NCBI GenBank assembly: GCA_036345935.2
Contig: JADWOT020000001.1
Span: 4,659,182-4,723,181, forward strand
DNA from: Taenia hydatigena
Lineage: Eukaryota > Platyhelminthes > Cestoda > Cyclophyllidea > Taeniidae
DNA length: 64,000 nucleotides
Direction: 5' to 3'
In this document: piece by piece, positions 12,361 through 25,998 of the stretch
Layout: every line of letters begins with the position of its first letter
Numbering within the stretch: position 1 is the first letter of the stretch
Made by a program: the position numbers and the translations under genes
The notes under the pieces: model-generated
The model's input: only the letters and a program-made list of their open reading frames with translations
Databases searched by the model: none
Told to the model about the DNA's origin: nothing

Positions 12361-14099
12361 GGCTTTCACATAGAGGGGAGATCCGTTGTATTGCATTATG
12401 TTTCAATAAACCAATTTTGAAAGTGGAACCTCACATTTGGCGGACCACGAGGGTGATGAACTAAAATAAAGGCGGAAAAAAAGGAAAGTGGAGGAGGTGC
12501 TTTTCACCAACTTGGTCTTTTTCAATGCGTCGTTTTGACTGCCTCGTCAAGCCAACACCAACCTATTAACATTTAGTATCAGTCTTCCATTATGGATCAA
12601 AAAGACATGCAGACCATAAAATTACGCCCAAAATGCTCGAGACATGTCCCTTAAGTCGCGTTTCAATTCTAACAAGGTGCAGTTTATGGATGTTTAAAAA
12701 GAATACGATCCATGCAAACCACCACTGCGCCTACACGAGAAAGAATTTAAACGTCACGTCTCAACTGCTCTGTTATTTTAAATAAATTTTGCAAAAGGAA
12801 TAGTAGCACCGCATAATCTCCACCGAATGGTGTTTCCACCACAGCAAACTCATGAAGTGCAAAGCAAGGAAAACAGGAATATGGGTTCTAGCTATCATAT
12901 CCGATTAGCTCAGAGAGAATCTACGAAAGTTATTTCTTTTCAGCTTGAGAACTTGCGCCGGTTAAGCTTCAAAAATCCAGCTGCACGTTTAGAAATGGAG
13001 AACCTCTTCTGCTCTTCAGAATCGAGCCGAGATTCGTCCCCAATCGTTATCGCCGGTTTCTGCGATAAGACTCATCCTGACATGCAGAGGAATCTACAAG
13101 GGTTGAAGCTTAGATGCCTGATAGGTTTAAAGTATTTATGTTCCCCACAAGTGATAAAGTTACACCCATCTCCATTCAAATATCAAGCAAAGGATGCGAA
13201 AAAAACTGCCTCCATAGTAGCCCTACGTCCCAAAATCCCACCCAGTAGTCAGCAATCGTTCAATGCACAGAACCACTAGGTTCCCAAACTCGCACCATAG
13301 TAAGGTCATCCCAAAAGGCAGACACTCAGGAAGACTTGACACTTCCTGCAGTTAACATTTAATACAACCTCTCCAGTCGCAATCAAGGAATGACCTTTTC
13401 CAAAAAGATGACAAACTGCCACAGGTTCAAAAAAATGATCACAAAATCCTACCAACATTTGCAAAAAATACAACTGTATGCAGCACTAGTGCCAGCGCAA
13501 ATGACGTTCTTCGAGTTTATTAGGATAAGCCTTTCCAAAACTGGACATCGACAATAAAATCCATAAAACTGACTACGCACCACCTTGTGATGCCCGAAAT
13601 GTGCGCCAAATACTTGTATCAGTTTACACTTCTGTGCATAAGGTACAGGTAAAAGGATGAGAGGATATCGTAGGGAAGAAACCCACGCACCTTACGAATT
13701 TAAACGAAGCAATCCGAGGAATTGAGCCTAAACCAAGCCAATGATAAGATGGGCTATATCGGTATACGGCCTTCAGGGTGGTTTAAACAGAGATAATTAA
13801 ATGTTTAAAGTGTACTACCTTTATGTACAATTAACAGGCCTAATTCTACTCGTGGAATAATTAATCATTTGTCTGGCATATATTGTGGTGCATTGTGAGT
13901 GCTAAAATGTGCACATTATTAGATGTAAAAGTTTATTACCTCTACAAATAAGTTATAAGTCAAATCATTTTTAGATTCGGTATAACCCAATTTACCTAAA
14001 TGACTTGTGCTATTTATACAAGCGTGTACCTCACATAGGAGGTGTAGCGGCCCGAGGCTTCCTCGAAGGCAAAAGAAGGCAGAACGCTAGGGTAGAATG

Positions 14100-14126
14100 A
14101 ATATATATATATATATGTGTGTATAT
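14100..14126. repeat. TA/TG microsatellite
   Basis: Alternating TA turning into TG dinucleotides. Confidence 0.9.
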
Positions 14127-14131
14127 TCACC

Positions 14132-14358
14132 AGACAGAGGGAAATAGGCTACTGGCATGGCTCGGAGGCCAGTCCACGCAGCTGGCGCAGTACGGCTACC
14201 TCTGTGATCTTGACCGGAACCGGTAGTTCCAACAAACAAAGCACTACACATATACTAGAGCAGAATGTGTATTTAATAAACAGAGGGAATGGGGCTTTTG
14301 GCATTTCCTCGAGGCCAGTCCAAGCGGCGAGGGTGATATGGCTACACAAGTGACCGCA
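14132..14358. repeat. Degenerate tandem pair, period about 145 bp
   Basis: cagagggaaataggctactggcat..ggaggccagtccacgc..ggctac (14135-14205) returns as cagagggaatggggc..ggcat..gaggccagtccaagc..ggctac (14281-14345). It sits just after a TA/TG microsatellite. Confidence 0.5.
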
Positions 14359-15647
14359 CCCAGGCAGTCAGAACATGCAAAGTGGTACAGTAAGCTTAGA
14401 CTTTACTAACACTTATTTCGCATGCGACAGTTGTATGTTTTGGATTCGTGATCGCTTTCCATGCTCCAGCAAAACATTTTGCCTTGTGTGCTCAAATTTT
14501 GACCTTCCTGCTGATTCGCCTTATGTCGGAAGTGCCATGAAGCACAATACAATCGCACGTAAAGTTCATTTTACTTTTATTATTATGTGATCCCGGGGAA
14601 TTATTTACCAGCATTACTCTCTTGGAGATGAAATCCTGAGGTTTTTACTGGTTTTGCACTAGTCGATGTACTGCTGAGGCGCCACTTTAGTGTATATTTG
14701 TTGTGCTATGTGTTGCCGTGAGTTATTTAGGTATTACCACGTTTATGATTAGCACCTCCATTGTGAAAGGAATGAAAATGAATTTGCTGGCTTACAAGCC
14801 CTTTTGTCCACCCGCATCGCTCTTGTGAATTTCGAAGCCTGGACATGTTATTTGGCCGACCCTATTATGCACATCTTCGTTATCCACCGCTTTTATCTAA
14901 TTTCGACCAATCCTTCCTGGCCTTTTTGGCAGTTTGGCAGGTGGGCTCTCTTCTGTACCTTAAATGACCCATGTGTGGCCGGAACAGCGGAACTGGTCTC
15001 ATAGGTATTCGTAATGGCCTTCCGTTAGTGAGGATGTGACTATCTTTTCTAGTGAGTTGCTCCCTGAATGTAGGACTTCTTTGACCCGCAGGATTTGTTC
15101 AATTTACACCAGTGAGAGCTCTAATGAAATGACTTAATTAATTTGTTTTGCTCGATGTTGCCTAGCCATATCTGAGTTTTGGCGAACACTTTGCTCGACT
15201 AATATACTCTGCTGTGACTATCTTTTCGATAGCGCTGTGGGATTTTGTGATATTTGTAGGACTTCTTGCAGATTCAAGTGAACTATTTGCTTGTTAAAAT
15301 GTCTATACCAATATTTGTTCGCAACCTCGTAGATGCTGTTTGCTAAGAGGTAGTTTAGTGTTACTTCTCCAATGTGCAGCATTTCCGGACTTTTACCTGC
15401 ATTCCTCTTTCCTTTAGTATAGTGGTTTCATTGCAGCCAAATGTAGATTTACTGAAGTAGTGGCTACTTTTGTCTTATTTCTTATGCTACATCAGCAAGA
15501 CTTTTCGGGAAGTCCCAAAATACGGAACCCGTGTAAGACTATGTCTATATAGGATTGATTACGTTTTAATAACTCTGTGTAGGACAAGTTCTTCTCGATC
15601 TTTATGCTTCTTTGTTGGCAAATGGAACTCCACGCTCAGCAAGAGCC

Positions 15648-15663
15648 ACACACACACACACAC
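15648..15663. repeat. CA microsatellite
   Basis: About seven to eight CA units. Confidence 0.85.
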
Positions 15664-16406
15664 CAACATTCCATAAGTAAGTGGTGATGTGAAATTCTTT
15701 ATCACTACTGTTTGAAATCCGGTTTAATAGCAGCATGTGTTGTTTCTTCATGGTCGTTTGTTTGGGTCCATTTGATGACCTAGTCGAACACTTGTTTGGG
15801 CGGCCATTTATTTTGTCCAATATTGTCGAGTTATATCAGGCCTTGGATAGCTGTTTGGTTAGAGTGATACCCTCCCTTGTGGTCACTTTTTCTTGCCCTT
15901 GTGAAATTTGTTGGCGCATGCATGCTTGCTTCTACTTATGGTCCTTTGTTAGTTGTTGAAACACCGCACAATTTACTGTTTAGTCAGAACACAAGCTCGC
16001 CTCTCACACGTTTCTGACTTTCCTCCAGCACTGTACTGGCAATACAGGCCTGTACTTCATTATAGTTGTGGATGTATAGGGCTAAAAATGCGATGCAAGC
16101 AGAACTGGCTTTGAACCTCTCGGTGTGCTTATCGATGAGCCTGCGAGAGGGATGACACTATTCTGATTCAAAGCACTTATACCTGCCGAGATGGATAGGC
16201 TTTTCAGCACACGTAAAACCCGTCTTAAACATGATCCACTGAATTGCCATGGGAAGGTATTCATGCAAAATTCTTAATCACTACAATTTTGCACTGCTAT
16301 TTCCTGAAGTTATCCGAATGGACTGAATCTTTAGCTTTTAATTTGCCACTTTATAGAACGTCAACCCTATTTCCACCTGCCGAGAAATAAAAGCATGTTT
16401 GGAGAA

Positions 16407-16506
16407 NNNNNNNNNNNNNNNNNNNNNNNNNNNNNNNNNNNNNNNNNNNNNNNNNNNNNNNNNNNNNNNNNNNNNNNNNNNNNNNNNNNNNNNNNNNNNN
16501 NNNNNN
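16407..16506. other. Scaffold gap (100 N)
   Basis: A run of exactly 100 N, the usual placeholder for a gap of unknown size. The flanks show no gene broken by it. A dispersed repeat copy begins about 45 bp to its right. Confidence 0.97.
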
Positions 16507-16549
16507 GACTTAAATAATTGCAGATGCATGTTTTGAAATAAACGAAACT

Positions 16550-16700
16550 CTCCAGTTTCACAGATGCTGGTGTTACGGCGTGCGTGGGCTCATATCAACA
16601 TTAAGATGACTAAAGCAACAAACACGGATGTTGTGTCAACACCCCCTAATGAGACATGTATAAGATGATTGTAAAAACCAAACCTTCACATTAACGTACA
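16550..16700 (+). repeat. Dispersed repeat R1, copy 1 (partial)
   Basis: The first block (tggtgttacggcgtgcgtgggct..caacattaagatgact) is clear. The 3' half is hardly recognisable. Confidence 0.55.
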
Positions 16701-17439
16701 TTTGTCAAGGAATTTGAAGTATCTTTAAGACAGCATCCATATCATAGGCAATGCTTCATTTCATCCGATGAGCTGCCATTAATTCTTTAACTTATTTGAT
16801 GCTGTTGCATAAAAATTAGTCCACTAATAGCTGTTCCAATTGAGTTAAAGTAGGAAAATGATGGACGGGTTCTGGGGCGCATATTGCTTAAAATAAGCAA
16901 AAGGGGAAGGAAGGCGAACGGCTCATTTATGCCTGTAGGCAATCCCGCGAAAATCACTGAATTCGGCAAAGTGGCAAAAATTTGGCTAAATCAGAAAAAA
17001 AGCGACTCTTAATAAATAGTTATTGCAATCATTTTACTCTACCAAATTTCCTTTTTTGTGGTCTATTTGCCTTTTGTTCAACATAATTAAAACTACCATT
17101 TGCCATCGACAGATCTCTCGGTTTACAATGGAGTGGCAATCTGGCATGCTACTTGGACGTCAGGTGTATTGCTGGCGAATAGATAAGCTAAGAGGTTATG
17201 GAGATGGGTCGAATGCCATACTATTGAGAGGTCACTAATCATGAAAGCCGATGCGTCTGCGCAATTTACAATGCTGTGATGTGCTTCATCACTATGGCCG
17301 CGATTAGACTGCACTCACAAACCAAACTCCATTGTTCATGACATTTTGCCTGTGACAACCTAAAAAAATTACCGACTTCGTGCCAACTTGAACCTAGTTT
17401 GAAGCTGCAAGTCATGAAAACGATCGAAGACACCAAAAT

Positions 17440-17560
17440 GCGCGACTTGGTATGAGTTCAAGTCATTTTTACGCATCACAGCCCTACTGGTATTTTGTGG
17501 TGCTCACCACATGTCTGCATAAATATCGCTGTTTTTAGTTCACTATTGGATATGCTTGAT
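17440..17560 (+). repeat. Promoter-like repeat P2, copy 3
   Basis: CACCACATGTCTGCATAAAT, then ATCGCTGTT, aligning with the promoter part of copy 2. The exon part is barely recognisable. Confidence 0.4.
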
Positions 17561-18299
17561 CCTTCTCTATTTTTTAGATTGAGATGACCACAAGTATCAT
17601 GGGCATTCACGAAACCCTGCCGACTCCGATTTTGCGTCCCTTTTTGGTTTTAACTCTTTACAAAGAGAGTTATGACTATCATCATCTCGTCTGCTGATAA
17701 AGTGACTACTTTACGATTGGGTTGTTTGTTTGTGGGTAGAGAAGAAATTTTGACTCCCTGAGGGTAGACTAACAATCAGTTCTGGAACAAGGCCATTTGA
17801 CGTAAAAAAATCACCATCGCGTAAAATTTAACCAGATCATATCTGTCGCATTCTTCACTCATTTTTATTGCCGAGTCAAAAACAAATCAAAATTTTAAGT
17901 CGACTTTTCTATCCGTAGGTTTTTGATGTTACAAACGGTGAGGCACATCAGCAAAGTTCATTTTGCTTGATTCAAAAGTATCATTTACATCCAATGGAAG
18001 AAAGTGTTACGCAGTCACCTAAACAGAGTGATTCATCCCTTATTCATAATGTATTAGAATAAAGGACAGGAGGCACAAAACACAAGAATGTGTAAGACAA
18101 CGGTAAGCAGATGTAAAATGCGCTAATTTTATTGTATTTTGAGGAGTAGACGCAAAATTTAAAGAGGTAAATCAAGACGATCATAGGGGCTGAATGTGTG
18201 ATCTATAAATAGAGTTGTTTCAGTGATAAAACACTCTTAAAATTGTCAATGTCTAAATAAAGTACACCATTTGAAGAATGTACGTTCGTAAGGGGACAG

Positions 18300-18510
18300 A
18301 ATTAATGGCGGGAAAAATTCCAGCACTTTTAATGTGTCCCACTAAAACCGATTGATGCAATTTGATTTGCTTAGCCTTTCTGCCACACAGTTCTGGTGTC
18401 GAACGCTTAACTAATAAAGCCCTTCGAGACGCCCGTCCCACGCCATTTGAAAAGAGAGTGGCATGGAAACCCAATGTTAACACCTTTACGAAGCCGCGTC
18501 CGCATGTAGT
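18300..18510 (-). repeat. Dispersed repeat R2, copy 2
   Basis: Partner of 1356-1556 on the minus strand: actacatgcggacgcggctt..ttcaaatggcgtgg, later atcaaattgcatcaatcggt and cattaaaagtgc. A short third piece is at 25170-25215 (gcactccgtgtggactcggc). Confidence 0.45.
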
Positions 18511-19652
18511 GCAGTACACTTCGAACGCGATCGTTCCGCGCGACAGCGACTCAATTAAGCCTAAATGTCCTTATCACTGCAGCATAACTCAAAAACGTGG
18601 AAGCTAGTAACTTTTCTACGAAAATCAGACATGATCTGTTAATGGATAGAATGCCCTTCCATTCCATCATGCGGCGACATTGCTGTGCTCCGGCTATACT
18701 ACGTAATTATGCACTTTTTTGGCTTTACAGCAGGCAATTACTTGGGAGGTGATTTAGACAACAGAAAATAAAACCAAAATAATTTTACACCTTTGATTAC
18801 GCATTTACAAAATCTCTCTCTTACCCGACTAGAGCTAATTGAAGGCCGCGATCATCAATGCAACCTATGGTTAATGGTTTGACTCAAGAAAATGACAAAC
18901 AAATATTGTGAGTTAATGTTTTAACTTCAAGAGGAGGGAAATGCTTTCAACGAACCAAATCGGAGAAGCAGTCGCATGGATTTAATTAGATAGGTCATCT
19001 TGATTCTCCGATTCATGGTTTTACGGGGCTTCGGCACCCAAAGTTTTCCCCATCACTCAGAAAATTACTGTTAATAACTTTTCTAATCGCAGCTCCCACT
19101 ACACACAATCAACGTATGTCGAGGAGGAGCGAGAATAGAAATGCTTGATTACGTTGAATAACATGAGCACTTTTCGCATGTGAGTATAGCAGATCTAGGT
19201 TTCTACATATCTTACAAAGCCCTGCATCTGAAAAGGCAACGACGCCAAAAATAAAATGCATTTACGTTTCATTTGTTTTCTCTTGACACATAATGCAATG
19301 GGATTCATAAGCAGCAATTAGCAAAATGTGGTATAAGAAGTACCGTTGAAGCTTGCAGAAGTTAGTCATAGTCCGCCTCTTAGGTAGGGAAGAAGAGAGA
19401 CGAAATCCAACACATTTATTCACAAGTGCATAGTAAAGCTTTAATAGTCGAGGAAAGTTTGGAATAATCCCTCAATGAACACTCTGTGTTCGCGGATGCC
19501 AAAATCGGTCAAAAAGAAAGGATGTAAGCAAAAATATATTTTGCAATACCGAAAGGTGTCATTGATATGAAGATGGGAATGTGTAAAAGCAGCCGAACCC
19601 GCGACGTTCAACTTGCGCCATGTGCGAGAGCCGTAAAGTCGTTGACTTCCAA

Positions 19653-19791
19653 TTAATCATCGAAGTCTACATGCATCAACTCGGGATATTCGGTTTCATC
19701 ATACACTGGAGTGTAATTTTGCATTGTTGGCGTCGCCCACTGTGAAGTCCAGCTGTCCATTGTTTGGTTGCGTTAAAGTCCGCCCGCCTTC
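19653..19791 (-). CDS. Small gene family member B, 35-residue form
   Basis: The exon begins after a cttctgcag acceptor (exon from 19791). The ATG is at 19760 and the TAA at 19653-19655. It keeps MDSWTS, QNYTPVY and YPELM, but about six codons that include the LWT block are missing and the frame ends early. Downstream, traces of the family tail (VN, H) remain after the stop. Differences from copy A in the shared part are biased to third positions. It may be a shortened but expressed member or a decaying one. Its promoter lies about 380 bp upstream. Confidence 0.42.
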
Positions 19792-20110
19792 CTGCAGAAG
19801 CCACAGCAAGAAATGTAAGCTTATCAATCAAGAAACTGGCAGATCTTGCGTTTGTAACTCAGTATTTTCTGCTCTTAAAGCTTTAAACAAAGTTATGAAA
19901 ATGAATCTTTCCTTAAAGTATGCCTGACAACCGAAATTGTGAACATACCTCCTTCCACAAATTAAGCTTTGAAACCAAATTCTGCAAATAATTGTAATAC
20001 AATCTTTATGTAGGTCATGATTAAGATACCTTTTGAAATCCTTTTGTGAAAACGAAACCAAATTTTGTTAGCGCCTGTGGGTGTCGGTGTAGAACACTGT
20101 TTTCGCTGTC

Positions 20111-20142
20111 ATATATAGACGCGTTGACTTCAGTATCATTGG
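20111..20142 (-). promoter_or_regulatory. Promoter of small gene B (CCAAT + TATATAT)
   Basis: On the minus strand GCCAATGATACTGAAG is followed by CAACGCGTCTATATAT. Order and spacing are the same as in copies A and C. The following sequence (ccacag/gcgcta) aligns with the presumed first donor of copy A but would be a GC donor. Confidence 0.55.
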
Positions 20143-23100
20143 CTGGCTATTAACGGGCCTCTTAGCTGCTAAGCATATTTTTAAAAACGATAGACGAAAT
20201 CCACTTCCTTCTTAGAAAAATTGAAGTTGTTTCAATTCTATCGATTATATCAGCACATTTATTCAAGGCTTTATCAAATTTATTACTTGTGCGCCCCATT
20301 CAGACTCGGCTTCCCAATCACAGAGCGTTTGCAAATTCTTTAACTCATGCGCATTTAAATCCTGTGATTTTGAGCGAATAAGCTTGTAAGAATTTCGACC
20401 AATAGTAATGCACGTCTGTTTACTATTTTTGTAGCGATATGAACGAGTAGATTTGGACAGTTTTGTTTGAACTCCATTTTCGAGGGCATAGTTACTGGCG
20501 TGCGTTCCTGGTTGCATTTAGATGTCCTTGAATGAAGAATGCGAACCCCATACAAAGCTTTAGCAGTGGTGATGAACCAGAGGGAGTCAATTTTCTCTCA
20601 TGTAACAAATTCATCCACCTTTTGTAAATCGTATGCAGCCCGGCTGGGAATAGGTCAGCAAAAGTCCCTAATAGATGTGGTGTGGGGGTAATTCTGTACG
20701 TAGTTGATAGGAATGGCAGACGAAAAGGTTGAATAGATTCAAGTGATTGTAGCTAATAATGCACGTACAATTCAATAAAAGTAGCGTTTTTTTCAAAGCG
20801 GCTTGGTACTTAGGCACAGGTTGGAGTTTAGACTTGGAAAGGCACTGGCTGTTCCGTATCTTGCTTAATGCCATAAAAAAATTCCATGTACGTTTGTCGA
20901 GCGAATTGTCTATCTCACCTTCTGTCAGGATAGCACTCATGCCTCGAAACTCTATTGTGGGTTCTTGTGAGGTTCTTAGTGCTGTCAATGCGTCTGCTAG
21001 GCATTCTTACACACCAGTACCTACTGTTTGATTTACGGCACTATCTCTAAAGCAGGTAGCCTCCAAATTTGGACGCGTCTGTCTCTGCACAAATTCGGCA
21101 ACTAAGTCATGGTAAACATTTCCAGGTCCACCACACTCATGTCACTACCTTGCGTACTGACTTTCATTTTAACAGAAGTGCTCAACGTAACCACAAGTTT
21201 GCGGCATTGGTGAAAGCGGCTGCAGAACCAGGAGACACAAGTTGCGTTTGAAGATGAGGAACAATCTTTGAATGCCTCAATGTGGGATCAGCTTAACTTC
21301 AACAAAGAGTTTGTCCGTATCAGGATTTGCTATGCCTGCTTTATTAAGGTGGGGAGGCATGGCAATATTTTTAGAGCTTAGAACGTTAATGCGTTGCAAT
21401 TTAGAAGGAAGTGGTTTTATTATGTGTTCCTAAAAATAGTCTATTTTTATAGCTATTTTGATAACGCGGAATCAAACGCAATAAAGGTTTTTGTCGTACT
21501 CATTTTAGCTCGATGAGATTTATCATGGTGGTGTTTTAGGTCTTATTGCTCCTGCCTAAAATCGTTCCACACGCAACCTGTCGATAGAAGGTGAAGTAGA
21601 CATCAGTAGCAATAAAATGAGGCCATACAAGACAACACAATACATGAAATGCGTGTGGTAACTGCTGCGATCGGACCGGAATCTCACAGTAATACTTGAG
21701 TGGTAGAAGAAACCTCAAAGTGCCTAAGCTATATAAAACCATGGTGAACGAGTTATTTTTGAATTTGGGACTCAGAGAGGCCGGTTCGACCGAGTTTGTA
21801 TTTATTTGCTCTCCAAGGCGATGTTTTATACAATGGGCTGCACCTCTTGGTAAAAGATTGTTCAATTAATTTCCATTGGGTGTCCTCATCGATAGCACTA
21901 GAACCGAATGTTCACACATCTATAAGTGCCTTTGCTAGCTCTTATTCTGCCGCGCTTGACAAGATAGTCTAAGTGGAGGAACCCTCATGCAATTACCCAG
22001 CTAAGTTGCCTTGGCCAAATCATTTGCTTTTTAAGTTTTCAAAGCCAAGCCAAAATGTTTACGATGCGGAATCAGCTCCACTTGTTCGCCTACTGCTTCC
22101 TTACTTGCCTATCTCGCATGGTGGCTGTTGACGCATCCAATGAAATTCATTGTGTGCATTTGAGTTTGGTGCATACTATGATGGAAAATTTGCATATTTT
22201 GATGAATAATGAATGGTTTCTGTATTTTATTTCATCAAGTAGCGTAAACTTACGATTCCTTAGTTTTAAGCGCGATGAAATGGACGACGCTACAAGGAAT
22301 GTTAGGCTGAGTTTTTAGCTGATGAAGACGCAAGTGCGAAATACATGGTTGAAGTAAATGCTTGGAGGCTTTGCATCCAAAAGTTGCTTAACGCGACTAT
22401 TATATTGCAAACGTTAGTAAGGATGTAAAGTGGGCATGACATACGTGCCGTCTATTACCTCGTCGATTGTTGCGAAAGCGCATTCCCTTCATCTACTTTC
22501 ATTTGACAAATTTACGCTTCCTAAAGCATTTCAGTGGGGGTATTCCTGCTTAGCACATTTTAAATTCAGGGCCGCTTCACTAACTTGCCTGTTGCGACGC
22601 GTTAGCACAAGTCCAAATAATATAACTAATTGTGATATTTAAACAGTGCAAAGTAGGTAGGTAGCTTTTTTGGATACAGAGCTTTGCAAATCATGTAATA
22701 ATCAAGATCTGCTTTTCCACGCAGCCTTCATAGACGCAATAAGGATGATTATCCTAACAGCGCGGTGATGGATTACACCACGTGAGAAAAGTGCATATTA
22801 ATTTAGATGTCTTCAAATGTAAAATGGCCCACTAGTGCCTTGTTTTGGTGATGCTGATGAAGCAAAGCACAAATAAAATAAGTCATCGACACAAAAAGGC
22901 AAGACGGCTAGAAGAATAGGCAATTATTTATTCCAAAACTTCTTACACACCTTATTAACAATCTTTCAACCTCATAGAGCAGCTAGTATTGCATTGCTAC
23001 TTAACACCAACATTTATTCGGCCACCTCGAAAGGACTTCTGATGCATGATGGGAATTCTGTAAGTCAAGTAATTCATAGCTCAATACATTACTTCGCATC

Positions 23101-23770
23101 TGTCTGAAAGCGACAAAGATTGTTATTGCAGAATCTCACCAAAATGCACCTCAATTACACTAATAATGTGCTAAAGAAACATATTTGTTAAGAGGAGGCA
23201 GAAAAGTGGTGTGTGACACGTCGAGAAGATCGCGCACATTAAGGGACGACATGAAATTGCACGGGACCTACTCGATGGCAATTGACGAAGCGTTAAGAAT
23301 TCAAATTTAGATTTAATTCAGGGCCTAAACATTCCTGGCAAATCAAACTCTACCTTAGTTCCATAATGTACTTCAACAGAACTACCCGTTCTACAACTAG
23401 GATTTGCATACTTTTGTTTGTCCGTTGGCAGTGCACGCACCGCACACGACAAGTTAGTCTTGTTTATCTAGAAGGCGTTTCCTTGACACTCAGGTCATTT
23501 GTGATGATCTGGTGGCCCCGTAGAGTTTTCCGATAACGGCATCCCTGCTCTTCCTATGCGAGTTCAAGCACCTTGGCATTTTATCATTTAAGCATGCGAG
23601 AGATTTTTCCCATGACCTTGCTCATGGACCTTATGAAGTGGTCACGGCTTTTTAGAGTATCAATCCACCCGACCAAAATAAATTAGAACAAGTTAACTGC
23701 AGATCCATTCAGCGGAACCGCAACTTGAAAACGATAAGGAATGCATGTCGTAAAGTAAACAAAAGGCTCC

Positions 23771-24050
23771 ATTTTCACAAGCGTTGGTGTTTCGCTGTGC
23801 GTGGGCTTGTGTCAACATCAAGATGACTCGATCCTAAACGCCTCCTCACTTAAACAAATAAATATGGTGTACGAACGCCTCCTTATTCTCCTTTCAGGTA
23901 TTGCAACAAACTCAAATATGACCTCTTTAAGAACTTTTATTTCCCCTTTGAAGTCTAATTCTGATGTTCTTGATTGTGTGATTCTTATTTGACTACTTGT
24001 AGCCAACCAAGATTACATGGTTTGCCATGAATTGGAGAAATAAACATTTA
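23771..24050 (+). repeat. Dispersed repeat R1, copy 2
   Basis: About 280 bp, starting with a shared block ggtgtt..gctgtgcgtgggct..gtcaacatcaagatgactc. It continues through cgcctccttattctc and ends near gagaaataaac. Other copies lie at 7.7, 16.6, 25.8 and 63.7 kb. Confidence 0.65.
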
Positions 24051-24229
24051 AAAGAGGTGATTAGAATCATTAAGTCATTATTTGTTAAGTGAGCTCTGAA
24101 TAGTATGAGATATGTCTGCTGACAGTACTGCTCTTCACCCTAATTTCCCTCATACCATCACCATAGCGAGCTAATGTATTGCAAAATGACTTATTTAATC
24201 GTTTCCCGCCAACTTACTCATAGTAAGGA

Positions 24230-24325
24230 AGCTGTATCCTTCTGCACAAATGACTCAGGATTAGTGTATTTCGCAACCCATCACCAAGATCCGACTACTC
24301 ATTCCAGCTTGCTAAAGCAAACCGC
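24230..24325 (+). repeat. Direct repeat, first copy
   Basis: The block ccttctgcacaaatga..caggattagt..catcaccaagatc returns at 26340-26425. Together with R1 copies 2 and 3 it shows that a block of roughly 2 kb was once duplicated in tandem. Confidence 0.5.
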
Positions 24326-25717
24326 ACACAATAAGCGCGAAATGAGTGCCAGACGATAAAAGGAATAACAAATTAAACATTGCTCTATCCAAATGTGGCT
24401 TAGGAGCAACGACTTTATAAAGACTGCTCAAAATGCTTTCACATCTATTTTGTGACTTTGCTAACGCATTTTATAATGCTTGTGTGCGTCAACTGAAGAG
24501 GGTTCTCACGGCTTAGAATGACTCAACCGACGTATAATTATTTCGGGTGATCCGAAAACCTGAATTAAGACGGATTGAGGGCGAGGAGTGGAGTATGGGA
24601 GAACATGTTACCTGCCAAACTACAGAAACTACACGTTCTTTAGAACGTGAGTCGTTCACGTGGCTATGCATAAAATTCAAACAAAATATCAAATCTCTGC
24701 ACAGTATTAATTTGCCTATTAGCAAAGAGTGAAAAGTGTAGGAATGTCGGTCAAAGTCAATGCATTCTATATATTATCCTCAAAAAAATGTCTTTAGGCG
24801 CTCCTACGTTCACCTCTCAATGTACAGTCCTTTTATCTGCATGATTTCCTTGAGAAGTATTCGTTGACATGGCTTTTCGTCCCATAACAACTCAAAAAAG
24901 GAAAACAACTGTTCTGGGATATCGGTGAAGATATTAATTGAAACAGACTCTTTTCATCATGTCCTCTAATCAGAAGCTAAATCTGAAGGAGAGGAAGGAG
25001 GCCGCTTCAATGTCTGATACGAATATCAGAGAAATGCGTTATTCACATAGAAGAGCCTCAGACATGGCGGTACCGCAGCATGATGGAACAAAAAGTCATT
25101 CTTATGATGGAGAGATCTGGCTGACTTTTAAAGAATGAATATAAATTTGTGGGGAAAGATCGCGTCTTCAGCGCATTGCACTCCGTGTGGACTCGGCTTC
25201 GTTACTAATGTTATGCGTTGGTTTCGAGATCCCTGCCTCCCCAAATGTTGTAAAGAGACCATCGCAAAGTAGTTTGTAGATTTTGTGTCCAAAATCGGCT
25301 TTGCATGGTAGAAGAGCTGAACAAATCAAGTCGTAACAGTTCGTTTTGATGAGGCACATTAGAAATGTCAAGACTTTTCTGCCATTGTATACCCTTTTGT
25401 ACCATCACTTCTCTTTCCTTACAAATGCACATTCGTATAACGGTGTGCTTAATCAGCCATCAGTGATGTTAAATTTTTTCTTATAAATACAAATCCTAAT
25501 TGCAAAACACACATTCTTTCATCACGAGCATCCTGATTTGTTTCGAAGAATTTTGAGTCCTCGCCTTAGTTGACAAGAAAATGCGACTGGCTTTACGTCT
25601 GTCCATCGTCCACTCATTGATGGGACATGAAGACAGCGCTTCTCTTTTGTAAGAACCAAAGCAAAATAAATACTCTCAATTCTTACATATTTCTGCACCT
25701 TATAATAAACGGAGGTC

Positions 25718-25998
25718 TTCAGTTCCGCAGGTGTTGGCGCTACGCTATGCGTGGGCTCATGCCAACATCAAAATGACTCGCCAATTATTGCCAACTCACC
25801 CAAAGTAAACATGTGTGCTATGCAAACGCCTCCGCATTCTTTTATGGTCATTGTTGCAAACTCACATTTAACCCTGTAGAGAACTTTTAATCCCTTCGTA
25901 AAGTCCGACACTGATGCCCTCGACTGTGTGGTTCCCATCTGACAAAGTGTAGTTAAACATAAATAAGATGTCATTCATGAATTCGAGAAATAAACTGT
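25718..25998 (+). repeat. Dispersed repeat R1, copy 3
   Basis: Full-length copy with the same ends as copy 2, including gagaaataaac at the 3' end. It lies 1.95 kb from copy 2 in direct orientation. Confidence 0.65.

Larger units (their letters stand above)
12361..19650. other. Gene-poor stretch
   Basis: An unassigned 150-codon frame at 12827-13279 (plus) is hydrophilic with no domain and no partner exons. Otherwise there are only microsatellites, a tandem pair, the first scaffold gap, R1 copy 1, P2 copy 3 and R2 copy 2. Confidence 0.45.

Noticed and set aside
12827..13279. 150-codon open frame
   Set aside because: No domain, no splice partners and ordinary composition; left only as a note in the gene-poor stretch.
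23801..23992. R1 repeat as a protein-coding gene
   Set aside because: One frame is open in three copies, but differences are spread over all codon positions and the copies lack a common start.
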